The position numbers and the translations under genes were made by a program. A DNA stretch of 64,000 bases. Source: Fimbriiglobus ruber (lineage in GTDB: Bacteria; Planctomycetota; Planctomycetia; Gemmatales; Gemmataceae). A model generated the notes under the pieces. It was not told the DNA's origin. It did no database searches and worked only from the letters and a program-made list of their open reading frames with translations. The stretch lies in NCBI RefSeq assembly GCF_002197845.1, contig NZ_NIDE01000002.1:62001-126000 (forward strand). Direction: 5' to 3'. This document shows, in pieces, positions 58,481 to 64,000 of the stretch (positions within the stretch are counted from its first letter, which is position 1; each line of letters starts with the position of its first letter).

Positions 58481-59948
58481 CCGCTTCGGCCGGCTGTTGC
58501 TCACCGCGATCGCCGCGGGGATCGGGTTCGGCGTCGGGGTCGTGGCCGCGCTGATCGCGATGGCCAAGCCGGTCCGGGATGCCGCGCACTACGCCCCATT
58601 CCCGCATAGCGTTCCGAAGTACCCCGGCGGCGTGGCGTTCCGGTTCGCGATGGCCCACGATGTCGTCCACGAGCGGTTCCCCAGGCACGGCCCGGCATAC
58701 TACACCGAGCGGAACCGGCTCACTCGCGCGAAGCTGGCCGCTCTCCCGTCCGACGACCCGGCCGCGTTCCCCCTGGCCGACGACCTGGGCGTCGGACTGG
58801 AACGGCTCGGGCGGTCCGACGACGCGGCCGCCGTCTTGCGGGACAAGCTCGCCCGCCAGCAGGCCCGCGGGTTGACCGGCCGCGACCTGTACACGTCCTA
58901 CGCTAACCTGGGCACCTTCCTCGTCCACGCCAACTTCCAGAAGGCTCTGGCCGGCGACCCCGCGGCTAAGGCACGATTTCACGAAGGGCTGGATCTCGTC
59001 AAGAAGTCCGTCGAGGTCAACCCGGAAGCCCACTTCGGCCGGGAGGCGTGGCAGGTCGCCATCGGTCAATTCCTCCTCGCGGCAGCGAACGACCCGAGCC
59101 GGCTGAAAGCGACCGATTTCCTGGGCAACAAGCTGGACGAATCCGTCGTCCCGACCGAGGGCCGGCCCCTCACGAAGTACAGCGGATATTCGTACATTCT
59201 GCGGAAGTACTCCGATGCCCTGGCGGACCCCGGCGCCCTGACCGACGAGACCGTGCGCCAGTCCATTCGCGCCAGCATTAGCGCAGTTGGTAGTCAGGAG
59301 AAAGTCGATGTGTCGTCCGGACGGTGGCACGTTGACGCGGTCCCATTCGACGAGCCGATGCTGGGCATCATTGGGATGTGGCGGCAGGGCGGCGGGGCCA
59401 ACCCGCACTTCGCTCTGGCGATCGGCGAGATCATGCTCCGGGTCGGCCAGCGGTACATCGCGTGGGCCGCGTTCGAGCGGGCGCACCAGTTGGCCGGCCG
59501 GTTCTGGCCGGACCCGGCCCTCCAGCAGTTCCTCCGCGACCACTGCCGGCAGCGGCAAGCCACGATCGAAGAAACGCTCCCGCCGGAAGAGGTGGCCGAC
59601 TTGCGGCCGCGGTTCGAGGCGGAGTTGGCCCACGGCGAAGCGTATCAGCGAGCGTACCAGGAGTACGAAGCGAAGAAGCTGGCGGCCGGCATACCCCTGA
59701 ACGACGAGCACCTGTTCGACGAGTTCCATGCGACCCACCCACCCATCGCGTCCGCGACCGGGCCGGAAGAGTGGTATGCTTACCAAGAGGAAGCGTTCCA
59801 GCAGCTTCCCAAGTTATTCGGCGAGGCGGTCAAGTGGGGATGCCTCGCGGCCGGGGTGACAGCATTGCTGGCAGCCTGGGCGCTACGGCCGCGGGTTCGC
59901 GCGACGCTCACACCCGTCGAAGTGGAGAAGCACGCGAGTCCCGGGTAA
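58473..59948 (+). CDS. Hypothetical membrane protein with helical-repeat ectodomain
   Basis: A 491-residue protein from GTG 58473, overlapping the previous gene by 8 bp. An N-terminal membrane helix (LLLTAIAAGIGFGVGVVAALIAM) anchors a large helical domain. TPR-like repeats are visible (LADDLGVGLERLGRSDDAAAV, LYTSYANLGTFLVHANFQKAL, ALAIGEIMLRVGQRYIAWAAF), and a second membrane helix is near the C-terminus (LAAGVTALLAAWAL). I do not recognise the family. Coupled expression suggests it works with the small membrane protein. Confidence 0.78.
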   Translation: MHSRFGRLLLTAIAAGIGFGVGVVAALIAMAKPVRDAAHYAPFPHSVPKYPGGVAFRFAMAHDVVHERFPRHGPAYYTERNRLTRAKLAALPSDDPAAFPLADDLGVGLERLGRSDDAAAVLRDKLARQQARGLTGRDLYTSYANLGTFLVHANFQKALAGDPAAKARFHEGLDLVKKSVEVNPEAHFGREAWQVAIGQFLLAAANDPSRLKATDFLGNKLDESVVPTEGRPLTKYSGYSYILRKYSDALADPGALTDETVRQSIRASISAVGSQEKVDVSSGRWHVDAVPFDEPMLGIIGMWRQGGGANPHFALAIGEIMLRVGQRYIAWAAFERAHQLAGRFWPDPALQQFLRDHCRQRQATIEETLPPEEVADLRPRFEAELAHGEAYQRAYQEYEAKKLAAGIPLNDEHLFDEFHATHPPIASATGPEEWYAYQEEAFQQLPKLFGEAVKWGCLAAGVTALLAAWALRPRVRATLTPVEVEKHASPG

Positions 59949-60110
59949 CAGCTTCGGCTCGCGAACGATTCCGTGGGTCGGATGATCCGAAACATCGGAG
60001 ACTTCTCGGTGGACACGACACGGCGTGGGCCGTGAGCCCGGGGCTCCCCGAGCCCGAGTCTCATTCGATGCAATCGATCGCGTGTAGCGTGTTTTGGTCG
60101 CTGCAAGGTG

Positions 60111-60155
60111 CTATGTAACGGCGCCTCTATCGCCTAGCGCGTCCGCATAAATCAC
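60111..60155 (-). pseudogene. PIN-type toxin stump
   Basis: GTG at 60155 overlaps the antitoxin stop (GTGA) and opens V-IYADAL, the typical first strand of PIN (VapC) toxins with the first catalytic Asp. A TAG follows after 14 codons, where a toxin of about 130 residues is expected. It is very short, so the match could be chance. Confidence 0.45.
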
Positions 60156-60361
60156 GAGTCACCCCAGGCGGCCCGCTCGTCTTGAATTTGTTTCGCGATG
60201 TCGTCACCACTCCGAAGGTGTGGGGCTTTCCCAAAAAGGTCGAACACCGACGGCGCGGGAGCGGCCGACACGGTCCCCTTTTCTCGAAGTAAGTTGACCA
60301 AGGATTCCACGGCTCGGACCGCTTCCGGCGAGAGCCCGGTTACGTCGATGGCCTGCGGCAT
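60152..60361 (-). CDS. VapB-type antitoxin
   Basis: A 69-residue protein starting MPQAIDVTGLSPEAVRAVESL, with a following helix VNLLREKG and a C-terminal toxin-binding tail (FDLFGKAPHLRSGDDIAKQI, then DERAAWGDS). This pattern is typical of antitoxins paired with PIN-domain ribonucleases. GGAGGGGC precedes the ATG at 60361. The toxin gene expected downstream is reduced to a stump. Confidence 0.8.
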   Translation of the reverse strand: MPQAIDVTGLSPEAVRAVESLVNLLREKGTVSAAPAPSVFDLFGKAPHLRSGDDIAKQIQDERAAWGDS

Positions 60362-60573
60362 GATAGCCCCTCCGATCTTCCCCGATTTGCACACGCCCAG
60401 AATACCACACCGGCCGTCACTTGTGGGCCACGGATGTCGTTCAGTCCGGCGTCTTGCAGCGCGGCTGAATCCGTCGCTGCGCCGGACCCGCCGGGCAAGT
60501 AGGCTCTCCTACTTCATGGCCCTTCGAACCCGCCAGCTTGGTGTGCTGGGTCGTCTGTGCCATTCCTCGCCGT

Positions 60574-61062
60574 TCACCCGCCCGCCACCACGTTCGCCTT
60601 GCCCGGCAGCGGGTACATGCCGAGCAGGTGGTACGGCTCCTCTTCCATCCCGATGGCGCGGTACGTTGCCTGGGCGGCGGCGTTGTCGCGGTCGACGTAG
60701 AGGCGGAGGCCGATGACCGTCGGGTCGGCGGTGGCGGCCGCCTTCAGGTGGTCGAACAGCGCGCGAAACACTCCCCCGCGCCGGCCGTTCGCGTGGACGT
60801 ACACGCTCTGAATCCACCAGTACCACCCGTTCCGCCAGTCGCTCCACTCGTACGTCACCAGCACCTGCCCGACCACGTCCCCGCCGTCCCGCTCGGCCAG
60901 CGTGTAGAACCCCTTGTGGGCGTCCGCCAGCACCGCCCGGACGCCCAAGCGGAGCGTTTCCTCGTCGAGCCGCTTGTGCTCGGACTCCCAGGCGAGCGCC
61001 GCGTTGAACCGGGCGACGACGTCCACGTCGGCCGGGGTCGCCCGGCGGATCGACAGTCCCAT
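60574..61062 (-). CDS. GNAT-family N-acetyltransferase
   Basis: A 162-residue enzyme transferring acetyl from acetyl-CoA to an unknown amine. GNAT motifs: IRRATPADVDVVARF at the N-terminus, the strand VVGQVLVTYEW, acetyl-CoA loop IQSVYVHANGRRGGVFRAL (R-x-x-G-x-G/V type) and the C-terminal IGLRLYVDRDNAAAQATYRAIGM. The start at 61062 is set by the domain; the open frame continues upstream into the divergent apt gene by chance. Confidence 0.92.
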   Translation of the reverse strand: MGLSIRRATPADVDVVARFNAALAWESEHKRLDEETLRLGVRAVLADAHKGFYTLAERDGGDVVGQVLVTYEWSDWRNGWYWWIQSVYVHANGRRGGVFRALFDHLKAAATADPTVIGLRLYVDRDNAAAQATYRAIGMEEEPYHLLGMYPLPGKANVVAGG

Positions 61063-61170
61063 GAGTTGCCCTGCCTCGCTTGCCAGATACGATGAGTCTT
61101 TAAGTCGTCGCGTCCTTCGACCGCGGACACCGCCCGGGGCGGCGGACCGGCCCGACGATCGGAGGATTGT

Positions 61171-61683
61171 ATGGATCTTTCCCGGTACATTCGCGACGTC
61201 TCCGATTTCCCCAAACCGGGCATCCTCTTCAAAGACATTACCCCCCTGCTCGCCGACCCGGCGGCGTTCGAGGCCGCGGTGATCCAACTCGCCGACCACT
61301 ACGCGGCGGCCGATGTCGGGGCGATCGCGGCGGCCGAGGCCCGCGGGTTCCTGTTCGCCGCCCCGGTCGCGCTCCGGCTCCGCAAGCCCCTCGTCCCCCT
61401 GCGGAAGCCGGGCAAGCTCCCGTACCACACGCACAGCTTGAAGTACGACCTGGAATACGGCCAGACCGAACTGCACATGCACACGGACGGGGTCGCGCCC
61501 GGGACGAAAGTCCTCATGATCGACGACGTACTCGCCACCGGCGGCACGATGGCCGCCGGGTGTCGGCTGGTCGAGCGGGCCGGCGGGGTCGTCGTCGGGT
61601 GCGCGTTCCTGATCGAACTCGGGTTCCTGAACGGCCGCGCCAAGCTGGCCGGGCACGACGTCTTCAGCCTGTTGATGTACTGA
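61171..61683 (+). CDS. apt: Adenine phosphoribosyltransferase
   Basis: A 170-residue enzyme of purine salvage: adenine + PRPP to AMP + PPi, cytosolic. DFPKPGILFKDITPLLADP at the N-terminus is diagnostic of APRT. AAEARGFLFAAPVALRL, LRKPGKLPYHTHSLKYDLEYG and the PRPP-binding loop VLMIDDVLATGGTMAA follow. Length is standard. GGAGG precedes the ATG. It is divergent from the GNAT gene. Confidence 0.97.
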   Translation: MDLSRYIRDVSDFPKPGILFKDITPLLADPAAFEAAVIQLADHYAAADVGAIAAAEARGFLFAAPVALRLRKPLVPLRKPGKLPYHTHSLKYDLEYGQTELHMHTDGVAPGTKVLMIDDVLATGGTMAAGCRLVERAGGVVVGCAFLIELGFLNGRAKLAGHDVFSLLMY

Positions 61684-61748
61684 GCCCCGCGTCCGCGGAT
61701 TTCGGGCAAACGACCCTGGAACCGCACTCCCCACTGCCAAGGTGACCA

Positions 61749-62324
61749 ATGGCCCGCGACCGCGACGACGACTCCGACCGCCGCGACGACGACGACTCGT
61801 TCGACCGGCCGCGCGGCCGGTCGGACGGGAGCCGGGTACGTAGCAAGGTCAGTGGCCCCGCGATCGGCCTGATCGCCGTCGGCGTCATCTCACTCTTGAT
61901 GATCGCCCTCGGTATCGTGCAGTACCCGGGCATCGCCGCCCAAATCGAGGCCGCCAAGAAGCAGGTGGATGATGACCCGAAGATGCCGGCGGACCAGAAG
62001 GAGATGACGAAGAAGATCTTCGACAGCTACGGGCAGGCGTTGGCGTATCTGCCCGTTCAATGGGTCGTCGCCGGGCTGGCGAGCGTGGTCGTCATCGTCG
62101 GCGGCGTGAAGATGAAAAACCTGACCAGCCTCGCTTGGGCCCGCTGGGCTTCGGTCCTGGCGATGATTCCGTGCGTGAGCGGGTGCTGCTTGCTCGGCCT
62201 TCCGATCGGCATCTGGGCATTGACGGTACTCGCGGCTCCCGAGGTCAAAGCGGCGTTCGCCGGCCGATCGGGTGCCGCGGGCGCCGCGGACGAACAAGAC
62301 GACTGGGGCGACGGCGCCCGTTAA
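61749..62324 (+). CDS. Hypothetical membrane protein with Asp/Arg-rich N-terminus
   Basis: A 191-residue protein. A low-complexity charged N-terminus (RDRDDDSDRRDDDDSFDRP) precedes four hydrophobic helices (about 38-58, 100-118, 127-140, 146-163). The last two carry the segment MIPCVSGCCLLGLPIGIWAL. The same C-C-x6-P-x-GIWxL pattern occurs in the next gene (MQVLPCAGVCCIVTLPVGIWGL), and a related layout in the third, so the three are likely paralogues. Function unknown. Confidence 0.78.
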   Translation: MARDRDDDSDRRDDDDSFDRPRGRSDGSRVRSKVSGPAIGLIAVGVISLLMIALGIVQYPGIAAQIEAAKKQVDDDPKMPADQKEMTKKIFDSYGQALAYLPVQWVVAGLASVVVIVGGVKMKNLTSLAWARWASVLAMIPCVSGCCLLGLPIGIWALTVLAAPEVKAAFAGRSGAAGAADEQDDWGDGAR

Positions 62325-62356
62325 CGCGGGCGAACTCACCCGAACGGGAGATGCCG

Positions 62357-63109
62357 ATGCCGGTTGTTCGCTGCCCGGTCTGCCGGGCCGAGTCCCAGGT
62401 CGACGCCGCGGACCTGGGGTATCAGGTCGCGTGCCCCGGGTGCGGGGAGTCGTTCGTCGCGCGGACGGGCGACGCCGGCCCGCCGCCCGAGCGGTCGCGC
62501 CGCCGGCACGACGACGAGGATCGCCGGCCCGATGACGAGGACAGGTCCCCCCGCCGGCGGTATAACGAAGATGATTACGACGATTACGACGACGGCCCGC
62601 GGCGGCGGTTCCGCGACCCGGAAGACGACGTCGAACGCGCCCGAGCGGCCGTCCATCCGGTGGCCATTATTTCGATCGTCGTCTGTTCACTGGTCATCTT
62701 CATCGGCATTGTGGAGTTCGCGTGGACCCTCGTGAACCCGCAAGCGGTCAACAACAACCCATTCAATTTTGGGAAAGCCCCGGGCCAGGCTCAGGGACAA
62801 GCTCAGGGACAAGCTCACTTCGTCGGGTTCTTGACGGGGCGGGCGTGCGTCGTGTTCCTGCAACTCGTAGTCCTGGCCGGGTCGATCGCAATGCTACGGC
62901 TCAAGAGCCGACCGCTCGCGATCACCGCAATGGTGATGCAGGTTCTCCCGTGTGCGGGCGTTTGCTGCATTGTCACCCTCCCGGTCGGCATTTGGGGGCT
63001 CGTGGTGCTCTTCCGGCCGGACGTGGTCGAAGCTTTTAACGCGGAGATCGATCGCCCGCGGCGACGACGGCGCACCCGCGACGGGGACGACGACGACCGC
63101 TACCGGTAA
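62357..63109 (+). CDS. Membrane protein with N-terminal zinc ribbon
   Basis: A 250-residue protein. An N-terminal CxxC...CxxC zinc ribbon (VRCPVCRAESQVDAADLGYQ, then CPGCGESF) and a long acidic/basic low-complexity linker (RRRHDDEDRRPDDEDRSP and on) are followed by four helices. The GQAQGQAQGQA repeat lies before helix 2. C-terminal Arg-rich tail. GGGAG precedes ATG 62357. It lies 32 bp after the related upstream gene. Confidence 0.8.
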   Translation: MPVVRCPVCRAESQVDAADLGYQVACPGCGESFVARTGDAGPPPERSRRRHDDEDRRPDDEDRSPRRRYNEDDYDDYDDGPRRRFRDPEDDVERARAAVHPVAIISIVVCSLVIFIGIVEFAWTLVNPQAVNNNPFNFGKAPGQAQGQAQGQAHFVGFLTGRACVVFLQLVVLAGSIAMLRLKSRPLAITAMVMQVLPCAGVCCIVTLPVGIWGLVVLFRPDVVEAFNAEIDRPRRRRRTRDGDDDDRYR

Positions 63110-63145
63110 ACCGACCCCCGTGGATCACGATTGCGAGACCCGACG

Positions 63146-63856
63146 ATGCCCGTTGTCCGTTGCCCGGCGTGCGACAGCATGGCCCAAGTGGACGAAGCCG
63201 ACCTCGGCCACCGCGTCGCGTGCCCGGCCTGTGGCGAACATTACACGGCCGAAGTGGACCGCCGGGGCGACTTACCCGAGCCGGAAACAACGGGTACGCG
63301 GTCCCGCCGCCGGTACGACGACGACCGCCCCCGGCGGAGCCGGTATGACGACGACGACGATGACGACGACCGCCCGTACCGCCGAAGGCGGCGGATCACA
63401 CGGGAGGAAGCCGTCCAGCGTCTCTCGGCCCCGGCCCTCGGACTGATCTGGACGGGGTGGATCGGCCTGGTGTTGTGCCTGGTGGTGGGCATCGGGTGCG
63501 CCGCGGTCGGGATTCAGAACCTCAACGACCGCGACAAGCAAGTGCGGGACGACGCGCCCGGGCTGATCTTTGTCGGCGCGTTCGCGGCGGTCATCGGGTG
63601 CCCCTGCCACGCGGTCATGGCGATCGGCGGGCATAAGATGAGAGGTCTTACCGGGACCGGGTGGATGTACGCGAGTGCGTGCGTCGGGATCGCCTCCCTG
63701 GTCGTCTGTGGGATTTGTTCGCCGACGACCTGGACCGGGTTCGGGTTCGGGCTCTGGGCACTGATCGCGATGAACCAGTCGGACGTACGCGCCGTCCTTG
63801 AGGCCGAGAAGCGGCGCGACCGCGACTGGCGACGGGATCGCGACTGGCAGGATTAA
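63146..63856 (+). CDS. Membrane protein with N-terminal zinc ribbon, paralogue of the preceding gene
   Basis: A 236-residue protein. The zinc ribbon VRCPACDSMAQVDEADLGHR / CPACGEHY is nearly the same as in the preceding gene. A charged linker with an eight-Asp run precedes four helices (ALGLIWTGWIGLVLCLVVGI first). It ends with a Glu/Arg/Trp-rich tail (RRDRDWRRDRDWQD). It is 36 bp after the previous gene, so an operon with it is likely. Function unknown. Confidence 0.8.
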   Translation: MPVVRCPACDSMAQVDEADLGHRVACPACGEHYTAEVDRRGDLPEPETTGTRSRRRYDDDRPRRSRYDDDDDDDDRPYRRRRRITREEAVQRLSAPALGLIWTGWIGLVLCLVVGIGCAAVGIQNLNDRDKQVRDDAPGLIFVGAFAAVIGCPCHAVMAIGGHKMRGLTGTGWMYASACVGIASLVVCGICSPTTWTGFGFGLWALIAMNQSDVRAVLEAEKRRDRDWRRDRDWQD

Positions 63857-63910
63857 TCGGCCCGCCCGCCGCCCCGACCGAAGACCGACGATTCGCACCG
63901 AGGAGTGACC

Positions 63911-64000
63911 GTGAACGCGGACGTGTTGAATTTCGAGAAGGCCGGCGGGCTGGTCGCCGCGATCGCCCAGGACGCGGACACCGGCGACGTCCTGATGATC
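63911..64000 (+). CDS. hisI: Phosphoribosyl-AMP cyclohydrolase, 5' part
   Basis: Only the first 30 codons lie in the window: VNADVLNFEKAGGLVAAIAQ followed by DADTGDVLMI. The L-x-F-x-K-x-GL-V-x-A-IAQDA-x-TG-x-VLM pattern is the conserved N-terminus of HisI, which opens the purine ring of PR-AMP in histidine biosynthesis. GAGGAG precedes the GTG at 63911. Whether it is fused to HisE cannot be seen. Confidence 0.85.
   Translation, partial: MNADVLNFEKAGGLVAAIAQDADTGDVLMI

Noticed and set aside
1-64000. CRISPR array, tRNA or rRNA genes
   Set aside because: No regularly spaced short repeats, cloverleaf-like segments or rRNA signatures were recognised by eye. A tRNA search program would be needed to exclude a tRNA fully.

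Overview
The window reads as chromosome from a planctomycete of the Gemmataceae (Gemmata/Fimbriiglobus-like). The evidence is internal: high GC coding sequence, two DUF1559 'prepilin-like' genes with the FTLIELLVVIAIIAIL leader, a DUF1549/DUF1553 protein with a Big2-like domain, a TIGR02996/leucine-rich-repeat protein, Tat-exported Gfo/Idh/MocA oxidoreductase, membrane Ser/Thr kinases with a cytoplasmic Cys module, and many large palindromic intergenic repeats. Genus-level placement is inference.

Layout. 0-5 kb: end of an ABC exporter operon, a Fur-family regulator with a palindromic promoter, a FlgM-like small protein and endonuclease V. 5-9.5 kb: two Hanks-type kinase genes; the second is split by an apparent 1-nt indel. 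10-18 kb: two DUF1559 + small lipoprotein pairs, a GntR/FadR regulator whose promoter contains an inverted repeat, a secreted BSP-type peptidase-like protein, an AT-rich gap of about 1.2 kb and a tiny planctomycete-type surface peptide. 18-23 kb: small hypotheticals, a YcxB-like membrane protein, a lone GspF-like protein, a decayed DUF4085-like gene, a translationally coupled nuclease-like/TOPRIM pair and an orphan antitoxin followed by a stump of ParE. 23-27.3 kb: a large DUF1549/1553 gene whose last 173 bp are perfectly repeated about 1.57 kb downstream. Between the two copies lies a lower-GC, translationally coupled P-loop GTPase + helical-partner cassette, with a terminator after each copy. 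This is the most striking structure in the window.

27.5-36.7 kb: BI-1 protein, Gfo/Idh/MocA oxidoreductase, CPBP protease, spherulin-4-like protein, acyltransferase and DUF6314, interspersed with 32-36 bp perfect inverted repeats. 36.8-42.1 kb: a compact minus-strand operon of TPR protein, minimal J-domain protein (HPD replaced by TPE), GrpE-like factor and Hsp70, probably a dedicated chaperone machine. 42-49 kb: GH38-like protein, DUF2071 and a large VWA/membrane protein.

49.5-52.3 kb: a fic gene broken by two frameshifts and by a 1704-bp insertion sequence with clear terminal inverted repeats and a 9-bp target duplication. 52.5-58 kb: three tandem paralogues of an unrecognised secreted protein; copies two and three share a 264-bp near-identical junction. 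58-64 kb: membrane hypotheticals, an orphan antitoxin followed by a PIN-toxin stump, a GNAT acetyltransferase, apt, three related small membrane proteins (two with zinc ribbons) and the start of hisI.

No rRNA, tRNA or CRISPR array was recognised by eye. Functional assignments come from motif recognition without database search.
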